A stretch of DNA of 64,000 nt from Hypoxylon rubiginosum. Its lineage: Eukaryota; Ascomycota; Sordariomycetes; Xylariales; Hypoxylaceae. The position numbers and the translations under genes are program-made. This document shows positions 1 to 9,657 of the stretch, in pieces. Position 1 is the stretch's first letter; every line of letters begins with the position of its first letter. The notes below the pieces were generated by a model. It did no database searches and was not told where the DNA came from. It saw nothing but the letters and a program-made list of their open reading frames with translations. Location: positions 248,001-312,000 of the forward strand of contig CADCXA010000007.1 in the NCBI GenBank assembly GCA_902806565.1, written 5' to 3'.

Positions 1-1061
1 ACGAACTTTCCTCTCAGCTTCGTGTATATATATAGCTGTATAGAAGTATGCCGAAGCCCAATTGGGTGTCGTCCCAGGGCAGTGGGTATAGTAGCCATGC
101 AATAGTAGCGTCTTGCCGATCGCCAAGGGAATAGGAGTACCAGCCATGCACGAGAGTCCACGACTCGACAAGTACACGTTGCTGCAACGGGCCTATTCGT
201 TCTTGGCCCTACCACGTCCTACGAGAAACTCCTCTGCGAATGGCATCTCAACCCGACCCGCACTACCTGACGATAAGTGTCGTGTATCATGTACAACCGG
301 TACTCAGCTCACGGCGGTATGTACGCGGGGTAGTGCGGGAGGCCAATTTTGGAAGACGCGTGCGAGTTAGAGAGACGGACGCGGAGTTTTGGGTGTGAAG
401 AACAATCGGTTAAGGCCGTATCTTGCTCCTCTATAGGCCGGTCTTTTACTGCGCTATATCCGTAACTGTCAGACGTGCAGGTTGAACATTGCCTATTTTA
501 TCGCCTGCTAACTGAATCCGGCGGGATGCCGCGTCCCTTATTGATGCAGTTTTCTCGTGGTGGTTATATCACGTAAGAATATGGGGCGAAGGAGCTGAGC
601 GAACGAAAATAATTCGAAAGTACCGTAGATATTTTCTTGCGCTTACATGACGACATAGCTAGCCCTATAGGCTATTCGAGATACTATGTACCTTACGAAA
701 AGGGGTAGCCCCCTTTTGCCTCAACGGTGTTACCACGATATGTAGTACCAGTAGCACCAAATGCAACAATTCCTTCGACAAATATTTATTGCCTAGGTAC
801 GAGAATAAAACAGGTTAATTATAGATTCTACCTTGATTTTGAATTATTAAATTTATACAGGTGTACCTAAGTACTTTACACACGAGCCATTATAAGGGAC
901 TAAAGAACTAATTTATACGATATTCTTCATAGACAGAAATATGAGTGTATGTATAAATAAGTAAATTTTAACCCGCCAATAAAAGATATGTTATGAGAAT
1001 CTAAATACTATATGCAATAATGTCCAAACCAGTCCGTCCGTCGCATAACTATCATCACTCA
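1..1061. other. Left-edge intergenic DNA, no supportable gene
   Basis: No open frame here has a protein-like composition or a family signature. Positions about 760-1020 are strongly AT-rich and contain TACCTA/TACGTA-like words (a CCTAGGTAC motif near 791) that recur in other gaps of the window. It lies downstream of the large minus-strand wall-protein gene, so its right part is probably that gene's 3' untranslated and termination region. Confidence 0.5.
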
Positions 1062-1413
1062 TCAATGTCCGTGTCCGCCCCCAATCCCGTGACCACGTCT
1101 AAGCCATCTACGTATCGGACCCGGCGTGATCGTCGGATAAGAAGCCGTAGCATCCGCTCCCGTCCCGAGAGGCGCAGCGCCCGTCGGGTAGTTGCTAGGA
1201 TACGGCGGTTCGAGGGTGCTCGTCACCGTCACGTACACGGTCGAGGGGTCGCAGTCGCACGTGCTGCCAGACCCAGACTCATCCGGCCCTTGCGACTGAT
1301 ACGCCGTCTCGACGGTCGTCTGTGACGAGGAGGAAGTCTCCGCCGTAGCTTGGGCGCCAGCGGGGTACGACTCAGCCGGCACGCTCTTGGGTACGGGCAA
1401 CTCCGCGGGGTAG
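1062..1413 (-). CDS. Alternative last exon of the CRH/GH16 protein (spliced isoform tail)
   Basis: Downstream of the stop at 1432 lies an open frame with the same Ser/Thr/Pro composition as the upstream tail, including STVYVTVTST and SYPAE words like the upstream repeats. A canonical intron joins it in frame: donor GTCAGT starting at 1510, a CTGAC branch site, acceptor CAG ending at 1414 (97 nt). The split codon AG|C reads Ser. The spliced protein would be 1,510 aa. It loses the hydrophobic GPI-like end, because that end and its stop codon are inside the intron, and ends instead in a basic Gly/His-rich tail (RRWLRRGHGIGGGHGH). I infer that retention and splicing give different C-termini. The exon could instead be part of the only mature form. 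Confidence 0.6.
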
Positions 1414-1431
1414 CTGAGCCACCGTCAGTTT

Positions 1432-4400
1432 TCACATTAGGCCCCACCAGCAGGCTTGGGCGAGCATCGTGCAAGCAGCTAAGAAAAAGCAAGAGACAAC
1501 AGGAACTGACCTTGAAGCTGAACCGACAACGACAGGGACTGACGTGGCGCCCACCGCCGCCGTGCTAGATGCTTCGCTCATCTGGTAGCTCGGGACGTCG
1601 ACGGCGGAGGTCGTGGCCGTGTAGAAGCTGGTCGGGACGGCACCCGACGACGACACCGACGCCGGCGACTCTTGTGTGATGGTATCGTACTCGATAACCG
1701 TCGTGAAGTAACTGCCGAGCGTCACGGTTGTGCCTTCTCTGGTTGAGTTGGGATACACCCCAGGCGAGCCAGACGAGACAACAGCAGTACCTGCAGTGTT
1801 AGCCGATGTGGGGTAGTAAGAAGTTGGCACGGGAGTATCGAGGAAAGTGATAGTCGTCGTCACCACGATAACGGATCCGCTTAGCGTGTTGCTGAACGTG
1901 ATAGCTGCGGTGCTGTACTGCGACGCGGCGGGCACGGTCACGTCGGGAGTGGCCTCTGACTGGTCTGAGACGGGGCACACAGTGGTTGACACGGCCACCG
2001 TCTCTGTGACTACCGCTCCGCTCGCAGGGCAATTGCTAACATCTGGAGCGCAGGAGGTTACAGTGTAAACATTTGTGGAGTAGATCGTCGAGGTTGTGTA
2101 AGACGGCGCGGACGTCGCAACAGATGACGAGGCCTGATAAGACGAAGCCTGATAGGTGCTTGACTCAACTACGGAACTAGACAGAGCTGAACTGGAAGTA
2201 GCCGCAGGTAACGCCGTGCTAGCTTCTTCGACCGGGCAGACTGTCGTATAAAGGGGCACAAGCTCCGTAGTCACAGAGCCTATCTTCGAAGAGCAGTCAC
2301 TCGCCCCAGGCTCGCATGTACTAACAGTATAGATGCTATTCGTGTACACAGTAGAGGTTGTCATGATAGTGCTTGAAACCGCGGAGTTGCTCGACATAGC
2401 GTAGGACGAAACGGTCTGCGATGGCGCTGACGTTTCGGTGGCCACCGGAAGTGCTGAACTAGTCGCTTGTACCGACGTCTGTGCTTCGCTAACCGGACAT
2501 ACGGTCGTGTACAGGGAGACAAGTTCACTGGTGACCTGTCCTAGCCTGCCAGGACAATCCGTCACATCCGGCGCGCAGGAGGTTATGGTATAAATATTAG
2601 TGGAATATACCGTTGATGTGGTCATGCTAGTCGGAATGTTGGTCTCCGAAATGGTAGAGTTCAAATAAGTCATTATCGGTACCTCCGTCGAAGAGGAAGC
2701 GGGCGCAGATACGGTGGAATTTTGGAAGACGACGCTGGAAGTGAGAATTGAAGACGTCGTTCCTGCAGAGGTCACTGACCCGCTGCTCATAGAGTAAGCG
2801 CTGCCAGAACTGGATGCCGAACTTGTTTCTGCGGTACTTATCGAACTGCTCGTGGAGTAGAGGGTACTAGAGTTAGACAGCGGAACTGATGCACTTGATG
2901 TCACTTGAGAGCTTGTCGCTTGAGAGCTTGTTGCTTGAGAAGAACTCGCCACTTGAGAAGAACTCGCTACCTGAGACGAATCCGTGGCTTGAGCAGAACT
3001 CGTCGCCTCAGAATTACTCGCAGCTTGAGAAGAGCTGGTCGTGTAAGAGAGTGCAGACGACGGTACCGGGGTCCCCTCTACAGCCTCCGTTCCACCGTAG
3101 GTCGTACCATCAAGGACCGTCTGTGTCACCGGACATATCGTAGTGTATAGAGACACAGTTTCACTAGTAACCTGTCCTACCGGACAATTGGTCACAGAAG
3201 CGGGACAGGACGTGATAGTGACAATATTCGTCGAGTAAACGGTAGACAGCACCGACGTGGTAATCTCGCTACTAACGCTATATGTGCTTGGGATTGTCTG
3301 TACAGACGAGCTTGGTGAGGAAACCGGGTAGGTAAAGGATGAAACGCTTGGGTCGGTGGTAGATGCCTGCGCCGATGACCCGGACGAACTTGACTGCGTC
3401 TCGGTAGCAGCAGTGTTGGCAGTGCTTGATGTAGATATCTCGGTCGCCGCGGTCTCGGTGACGGATTGCATTGTTGTTGATACAGAGACCAGCTCGGTGG
3501 TGACCTGCCCAGTCGGACAATTAGTCACACTCGGAGGACAGGAAGTAACCGTATAAATGCTTGTCGAGTAAACCGTAGATAAAGTGCTCGAGGGTGCATA
3601 TGTCGCGCTTGAAACTGCATCCGTCGAACTTGAAGCTACATCCGTAGCGCTTGAAGTGACAATGACACTGCCAGAGGACATCGAATAACTGCCAATGGTA
3701 CCGCTTACTGAACTTACGGTCGAAGATTCGACAACCGACGCTGATGATGTCTGATAACCACTAGAACTGGATCCTTGAGAGCTTGCAAAGGAACTCGAGC
3801 CAACCACCCCAGTGCCTGAGCTAGTGGCTGCAACAGAATCAGACGTCGTCAAAGAAAGGGTTGGGTAGGTCTCGATCCCGCTAGAACTAGACTGGGCCAA
3901 TATGCTGCTGCTGGTTCCCAGGAAAAATGAGCTCAGGCTACTCAAGACTCCCTGGCTACTAGTCAGCGAGCTGACTGGGTATCCGCTTGGTGTCGAAGCA
4001 GCTGCCGTTTCTGCAGATGTAGTCGCGGATTCTTCGGTTGATTGTGATGTCGAAGACGACGAGGCATATCCGCTAGCAGTCGAAGAATCGGATAATATAC
4101 TGGAGGATAGGATCGATTCGCTAGCCGACGACGCGCTTGCAGACGACGTGCTTGCAGCTGGATACGTGACAGAGGACTCAGCAAGAAAAGAGCTAGACGA
4201 ATAGATACTAGCAGATGATGATCCAGCTCCAGACGTAGGATATTCCGCCGGAGTAGAGGTGGGTGAATAGCTAGATGACGGTGAGCTAGTTCCATATGTG
4301 GGATATTCAGCCGGGGACGAAGCAGATGAGAAGCTACTCGAAAGTGATGCAGTTGGATAGGTATCAGGCGACTGAGCAGAGGATGATAGAGAAGATGAAC

Positions 4401-5691
4401 TGGCTCCGTATGTGGGGTATTCAGCCACAGAGCTAGTAGGCGAGTAGCTGCTTGAAAATGATGAAGCTGGATAGGTATCAGGGGATTGAGCAGAGGATGA
4501 TACATAAGACGAACTAGCCCCATATGTAGGATATTCAGCCGGAGAGGAAGCAGATGAATAACTGCTTGAAAGCGATGCAGCTGGGTAGGTATCGGGCGAT
4601 TGAGCGAAAGAAGACGAACTAGCTTCATATGTGGGATAGCCGTCAGATGTAGGGTAACCTTGAGATGCAGGATCTCCTTGAGACGAAACAGGTGATGCCG
4701 TCGCTGTATACGAGCCGGCATCAGTGGCAGCTGAGTCTTGCTGGCTCACGGGATAGTCATTGGCAGCCCGTTTGGCTTTCAGTTCACCTCTGATTTGGCT
4801 CTTTTCAATAGAATCGAAACTCCCACTCTGCGACCCATTAGCAACACTATCGTAACGCATCGATGAAATACATACCTTATCCTTATATCTGTACTCAGAA
4901 GCCGGATACTTGTTCGTGATATTGACGCTCTTCACATACATAGTGTACGGAGCGCCTTTCATGTCAATCTCACCGCCAGCCCATTCGATAGTCCAGTGGT
5001 TGTTGTCCGGATCTCCACCTCCCCATACACCAAGTTGGAGCTTCATTGGGGACTGGGGGAAGGCGAATCCGCTAGGGGTGTCTTTGGCCTGAATGCTGCG
5101 GACAACCTTGTCGTCAACGTACCAGCTGATGTTGCTCTCGTCCCATTCTACAGAGTACTTATGAAACTGTTCTGCCGGCTTGAAGGAATCTTTCTGATAA
5201 GCAGCCGCCCCATCCCACATCTTTCCTCGTGCAAATACGTTCGTTTCAACAGACCACATTCCATCTTTCGGTGGGAAAGGCTTCTCGCCGAATTGGTTTC
5301 CAGAAAACTCGTAGTCGATCTCGTCTTGGACGTCTGACCATAACACAGCACTGCTGATTACACCTTGGCCTGGAGCAATTTTCATCTCGACGTCGTATCG
5401 GCCGCCGAGCATGTAAAAGTCGGTCCACATATTCGGCGCATCTCCTTTCTTTCCATAAGTAAGCTCGGCTCCCTCGGGAGTGAAATTGACGTCTTCATAA
5501 TTCGCAATAGTCCAGTCCGGCGGGGCGCTAGATTGTTTTGTAAAATCGATAAAGTAATTCTCTTGTGATAACGCCTTCTTCGGCTCGCAGTCTGCGTTAA
5601 GCGGGTTACAGTCAGGCTCAAGTTGACCGTGAGCAAATTGGACTGTAAGGCCCAACGTAGCAAGTAAACCTATAATTCCTCGTTTTGACAT
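1432..5691 (-). CDS. CRH-type GH16 cell-wall transglycosylase with giant Ser/Thr-rich, GPI-type tail
   Basis: The intron-retained form is 1,419 aa from ATG 5691. Residues 1-22 are a signal peptide (cleavage probably after AHG), then a Cys pair (C28, C35) and a GH16 catalytic domain to about residue 280. The active-site motif DEIDYEF spans 123-129, with E124 expected as nucleophile, D126 as helper and E128 as acid/base. CRH enzymes (yeast Crh1/Utr2) cross-link chitin to beta-glucan outside the plasma membrane. From about residue 290 the protein is low-complexity Ser/Thr/Tyr/Pro with two repeat families, as in heavily O-glycosylated wall proteins and adhesins. It ends in a hydrophobic run (SCFFLAACTMLAQACWWGLM) that fits a GPI-attachment signal. 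Usual CRH proteins are about 350-500 aa, so this one is about three times longer. No CBM18 chitin-binding module is visible. A splice option near the end gives another C-terminus (next entry). Confidence 0.9.
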   Translation of the reverse strand: MSKRGIIGLLATLGLTVQFAHGQLEPDCNPLNADCEPKKALSQENYFIDFTKQSSAPPDWTIANYEDVNFTPEGAELTYGKKGDAPNMWTDFYMLGGRYDVEMKIAPGQGVISSAVLWSDVQDEIDYEFSGNQFGEKPFPPKDGMWSVETNVFARGKMWDGAAAYQKDSFKPAEQFHKYSVEWDESNISWYVDDKVVRSIQAKDTPSGFAFPQSPMKLQLGVWGGGDPDNNHWTIEWAGGEIDMKGAPYTMYVKSVNITNKYPASEYRYKDKVCISSMRYDSVANGSQSGSFDSIEKSQIRGELKAKRAANDYPVSQQDSAATDAGSYTATASPVSSQGDPASQGYPTSDGYPTYEASSSSFAQSPDTYPAASLSSSYSSASSPAEYPTYGASSSYVSSSAQSPDTYPASSFSSSYSPTSSVAEYPTYGASSSSLSSSAQSPDTYPTASLSSSFSSASSPAEYPTYGTSSPSSSYSPTSTPAEYPTSGAGSSSASIYSSSSFLAESSVTYPAASTSSASASSASESILSSSILSDSSTASGYASSSSTSQSTEESATTSAETAAASTPSGYPVSSLTSSQGVLSSLSSFFLGTSSSILAQSSSSGIETYPTLSLTTSDSVAATSSGTGVVGSSSFASSQGSSSSGYQTSSASVVESSTVSSVSGTIGSYSMSSGSVIVTSSATDVASSSTDAVSSATYAPSSTLSTVYSTSIYTVTSCPPSVTNCPTGQVTTELVSVSTTMQSVTETAATEISTSSTANTAATETQSSSSGSSAQASTTDPSVSSFTYPVSSPSSSVQTIPSTYSVSSEITTSVLSTVYSTNIVTITSCPASVTNCPVGQVTSETVSLYTTICPVTQTVLDGTTYGGTEAVEGTPVPSSALSYTTSSSQAASNSEATSSAQATDSSQVASSSQVASSSQATSSQATSSQVTSSASVPLSNSSTLYSTSSSISTAETSSASSSGSAYSMSSGSVTSAGTTSSILTSSVVFQNSTVSAPASSSTEVPIMTYLNSTISETNIPTSMTTSTVYSTNIYTITSCAPDVTDCPGRLGQVTSELVSLYTTVCPVSEAQTSVQATSSALPVATETSAPSQTVSSYAMSSNSAVSSTIMTTSTVYTNSIYTVSTCEPGASDCSSKIGSVTTELVPLYTTVCPVEEASTALPAATSSSALSSSVVESSTYQASSYQASSSVATSAPSYTTSTIYSTNVYTVTSCAPDVSNCPASGAVVTETVAVSTTVCPVSDQSEATPDVTVPAASQYSTAAITFSNTLSGSVIVVTTTITFLDTPVPTSYYPTSANTAGTAVVSSGSPGVYPNSTREGTTVTLGSYFTTVIEYDTITQESPASVSSSGAVPTSFYTATTSAVDVPSYQMSEASSTAAVGATSVPVVVGSASRSVPVVSCFFLAACTMLAQACWWGLM
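1965..3595 (-). repeat. Five dispersed copies of a ~43-residue Cys-containing wall repeat
   Basis: Within the CRH tail the unit S-T-V-Y-S-T-N-I-Y-T-[IV]-T-S-C-x-P-x-V-T-[ND]-C-P followed by G-x-V-T-x-E-x-V-S-[LV]-x-T-T-x-C-P-V occurs about five times. Approximate DNA positions are 3592-3460, 3247-3124, 2625-2491, 2362-2231 and 2098-1970. The first two Cys are kept in every copy; the terminal C-P-V is replaced in the first copy. Similar STxYxTxxxTxTxC words are common in fungal GPI-anchored wall proteins. The spacers differ in length and are Ser-rich. Confidence 0.8.
4215..4645 (-). repeat. Tandem ~40-residue Ser/Tyr/Pro repeats in the CRH tail
   Basis: About four near-identical units built around AQSPDTYPA, SSSYS and AEYPTYGASSS follow one another (residues about 350-490). 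The DNA repeats visibly, for example GGATATTCAGCC and GATAGGTATCAGG words at about 110-120 bp spacing. Such nearly identical coding repeats are prone to copy-number change by unequal recombination. Confidence 0.8.
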
Positions 5692-7086
5692 TTCGAAAGG
5701 CTAAATTAGTCTATAACTTCCAGAGTTAGAAATATCGTTAGTTAGTAAAAATCTCCTAGCAAGAATTTATTATTAGGGTGCCACCGCTGCCCATATTAGT
5801 ATTATAGAGGATAAAGCTTCATTGTCGGGCGTGCTCCTCGACATCTAAGCAATAACGTCAAAGCAAAGGTAAAAGGGCCTTTGGCCGGATTCCCCTTCCG
5901 GGTATAGTTTCACTTAACTTGACCTTGGCTGAGGACTGCCATTATCACGGTGGAGTATTGTCTATTGCCCTTAGAGAGGATAGAGCAAGGTCATAGCCAT
6001 ACAATGAAGTATCATAAGTGAATAAAGCGCGTCGAAGGGTTAAAGAGTCTTTGATATATAATAAGAAATTGAAGTTGTAGGCTGCTTCGCTCCACTAGCA
6101 AGCCATTGTTGAATAGCCTTTGGGCTCTACGGGATCACCGATTGCCGGCACTTAATGGCCCTCAGATATATTCGCCGTTATGTCGATGAAGAGCTTGATA
6201 TAAGGTGGATCCCGACATGATGTGTTTCATCTGGAGATTGGAGATTGGAGATTGAAGAGCACAAAGAAATCCGAGTCAAAGCAGTGTGCCGGTGACCGGG
6301 CAAAGAGTCAACAGCTTCGGTATACTTAGGAGGTATGTAACTCTAGGTACTAGTCTGAAGGTAGAGAAGGGAAATTCAAGTATGGATTGAGATTGATATT
6401 TGACTCTTCATTTATTCTTATTATTTTTGCCATAACATACAAATAGCTACAAGCGAAGAAACTGTCGTGAATATTGTCGTTTTTCTTTAGGACTGGAGTA
6501 GGATTGCGTGGAGGTCCCTTTCCTAAAAATAGATGATACATTGCCTTATGTAAGCTATAGGATAATTGTCCGATGCAAGGCAAACCTGGTTTGGGGTCAC
6601 CGAACTTCAGCGCACTAGCGATTCCGCCTCATGCCGAATTGGTACAGATACCTAGGTACCTACCTGCTTTCCGGGTCTCTTTCCTTCCCATGATAGGCTT
6701 GTTTGCGTGCATGTCTAGGCCTCCACAGTGCCTACCCCCCTGCTACTCTAGGACCTCCAAGCCTTGCAAGTTACAACGGGTGATTGATCACGTTTTTTTC
6801 TACACCTCGTTGCCTTGACTTTCCCATCTTTCCCATCTTTGCGCCCGCATTCATTATTCACTGCCCGCGTTTCCTGCATTCATTTTGAGCATTGTGTTCG
6901 TTAATCACGATACAGTCACTCATTACTCTCTATTCGTTAATACGCCCAAACTACCTAAGTCTAATAAATACCTAATCTCGTTTCGCATCTTACATAGATA
7001 TACTTCCTCCCAATTCCTTGTTCTTAGTTTAGATCCCCCACCTAGCCGAGCGCCTCTACCCGCGCCCCGGCTGTCGAAACGAAACG
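5692..7086. promoter_or_regulatory. Divergent intergenic region between the CRH protein and DOT1
   Basis: About 1.4 kb separates the two divergently transcribed genes, so both promoters should lie here. I see a threefold GGAGATT tandem at 6232-6255, a palindromic CCTAGGTACC word near 6651, and a CT-rich stretch from about 6810 leading to the DOT1 start. No ORF here has coding character. Confidence 0.5.
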
Positions 7087-8605
7087 ATGGGCATATTTAA
7101 CCACAAGAACAAACTCAAACCCGCACCACAGCAGATCCGTGTCGAAAAAGTAATCGTCCCGACTAAGCCGCGACCTAATCTAACCCCCAAAACCAACGGT
7201 CTGCGCGCCCCTTCGAGCCAATACTCTGCCTCGCCCCGCCTCTCGCCAAACCCTCGACTGTCGCGACCGAAAAGCGCGTCGCCCTACCCGTCCTCTTCCG
7301 ACGAGAGGCGAGGCCTCACGCGAAAGCGCAAGGCTGTAAGCAGCACGCCGCGAGATTCCCCCGCCTTCTTCGGGGACGATTCCGAGTCGGAAGACGAAGA
7401 CAACGATCCTTTCCGCAAGCGGCTACGGCTTAGTGAAACAAGATCTATCGACTTAAATCGCAAGCTCAGGCACAAGAAAGCTTTTGGCGACGGCATCAGA
7501 GACCCGCGCATCATCCACGCAGCGGATATTGCCTCAGTTGCCACAAAATGTCCGCCCATTCACGGCGCCAAGCCTGAGGAAGTCGCAATCGAGCTGCAAT
7601 ATCCGTCGCGGTGCAAACGTGAAAGGTAAGGCTTTATTATGCGGCTTAGAGACATTAGGAATTAGGCTCACGTGAAACTATAGATATGAGCTGGTATGGC
7701 AAAAAGATAAGATAGACGCCGTGAAAGACATCCTCGCCGTAGTTGAGCACGTAGCCGAGACATATCTCACCGATGACGAAGCGAAACCCTTTATCGACCA
7801 TAACGCCAGCTTCAGAAGACAGATGGAGCGTGCTATCAGCGAGAAATATAGAGATGTACCGGTCTTTAGAACGGCGCTGCAGAATTACAACGACAAGCTA
7901 TTAGAGTTGGTTGAGAACAGTACAATATCGAAGAACATAGACCAAATCCACCATATCCCGCCCAGCTTAGTCTCATTCATCCTCACTCAGGTGTATGACC
8001 GCACCGTGGCCCCCAAAGTGGAAATGCTCACGAAATACGAGATGGGGAGCGATAATGTGTACGGAGAACTTTTACATCCATTCATAACGAAACTGCTTGT
8101 CGACCAAACCAAGATGACTTCAGATCAAGTCTTCATAGACCTGGGTTCTGGAGTAGGCAACGTCGTCCTGCAAGCAGCGCTCGAGATTGGCTGCCGAAGT
8201 TACGGCTGTGAGATGATGGAGAACGCATGCAACCTTGCCGAGGCGCAGGAGAAGGAATTCCGATCTCGATGTCTTCTCTGGGGCGTTGCACACGGCAGGG
8301 TGCAACTCGAAAGAGGCGACTTCCGCACGAATGCGAAAGTATTGGAGAAGCTGAAGGAGGCCGACGTGATACTCGTTAACAACAAAGCCTTTACCTCCAC
8401 TCTCAACGATTCTCTGATCAACATGTTCCTCGACTTGAAGAAAGGCTGCAAGATCATATCGCTCAAGTCCTTCGTCCACGAAAACAAGACGGCCATCAAC
8501 GACGTTGCGAATAGCATCCTCGACGTTCAACATTATCGGTACCACGAGAACTGGGTTAGTTGGGCTGCGGCGGAAGGCGACTACTACATCTCGACCAAGA
8601 AGTGA
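7087..8605 (+). CDS. dot1: DOT1 histone H3-K79 methyltransferase
   Basis: Two exons, 7087-7625 and 7684-8605, with a 58-nt intron (GTAAGG..TAG) encode 486 aa. The join restores the conserved [11 protein letters not shown] segment. Residues 1-180 are basic and disordered (Ser/Pro/Arg-rich, with acidic patch [11 protein letters not shown] near 98-108), as in fungal DOT1 N-termini that contact the nucleosome. The catalytic DOT1 fold follows: VYGELLHP (about 305-312), the SAM-binding glycine loop [12 protein letters not shown] (332-343), YGCEMMENA, and the VNNKAF motif (411-416). DOT1 uses SAM to methylate lysine 79 in the core of histone H3 without a SET domain, affecting silencing and DNA-damage signalling. 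Convergent with ATG16, with 268 bp between the stop codons. Confidence 0.97.
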
Positions 8606-8873
8606 GAGCTAAGGATACCATGCATTTCTAAGGTAGACATACATCCTAGTCAGCATATTTTTGCTAGTATAGATTTGGGAAAGGGGGGGTTAGAGGAGAG
8701 CGTATTAGGATACCATTTGCATAGAAGAGCGTCATTAAAGGGATACCAAGGGGAGTCAAAGTGGGCTGGCACTTACTATACACAAGTTCTGAAGCTGTAT
8801 GAATAGAGTACGGCATCCCAATATACATATACATATACATATAGCTTGGCAGGTGTTCCTGCTTCAAACTGTG

Positions 8874-9657
8874 TTACCTCCGACTCCTATTCGGTGGTGA
8901 CTCGTTCTCCAGGTTCATAGCGTCTGCCTCGTGTCGCATCCTCTTCATCCACCTATCCACCAGCTCCTTATTTTCGGCCGCAACCTTGGCTGCCTTTTGC
9001 TCGGTAACGTCCAGTTGGATGTTCAACGTCAAGTTGTCGTCCTGGATATCCTATTGGCAATGTATCAGTCCCAGCACAACATGCCGCCAGCTTCGTCCAT
9101 CTGTTAACCATACCTTCAACATCTTATTCTTGCCGGTCAGCTCCGAGTTGCGGTCCTTCAGCTTGGCCGTCAGAGCATTCCGCTCGATAGTCAGGTCGCT
9201 AATCCGCTTGGCATCGACCTTGGATTTTGACCGCAGCTTCTGCAATTCGTCTTCGGCGGCCTTGAGCCTGCTCTGCAGCTGGCCTTTCGACCGCAGCGCC
9301 TCCGCGAGCTCCAGTTTTATCTGCGCGGCGCTCGCATCGGAGCTACCGGCCGCATCGGTCGCAGCGTTGGTAGCTTTGCCTGAGGACGCCTTTTCGGATG
9401 GGGGCGGCGGCGGCTGCCTCGTCGAGGCTTCCCATACGGCCTTCTCGGCCTCGAGGGCCGCGATTCGGTCGGCGAGTTGGGAGCCTATCGGGCACAATAT
9501 GGTCAGCAGGAGCTCAAGGCTGGCAAACCAAACCAACCCAAACCAAACGAGGTGCGACAAAAGGCAACTGACAAGCGTCGACGAGGTCCTTGTTTACCGG
9601 GCTATTCCGTTCGGCTTCCTGCAACGAGGTGAGGTAGTCGGTTCGCCAGTCGGGCAT
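8874..9657 (-). CDS. atg16: Autophagy protein ATG16
   Basis: Three exons (9657-9573, 9484-9114, 9050-8874) with introns of 88 and 63 nt encode 210 aa. The first intron uses donor GTCAGT and a CTGAC branch. The N-terminus MPDWRTDYLTSLQEAERN, followed by NKDLVDACSQLADRIAALE, is the Atg5-binding region of the family. A Pro/Ala/Ser-rich linker follows (about 52-85), then a continuous coiled coil (about 86-195) that should drive dimerisation, with the family signature KELVDRWMKRM near the end. ATG16 joins Atg12-Atg5 in the E3-like complex that lipidates Atg8 on the growing autophagosome. Like other fungal ATG16 it has no WD40 domain. The gene is easy to miss because each exon is short. Confidence 0.95.

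Noticed and set aside
3963..4721. 252-codon frame overlapping the CRH stalk
   Set aside because: It is a frame-shifted translation of the tandem repeats; its His/Leu/Arg pattern simply mirrors the repeat unit.
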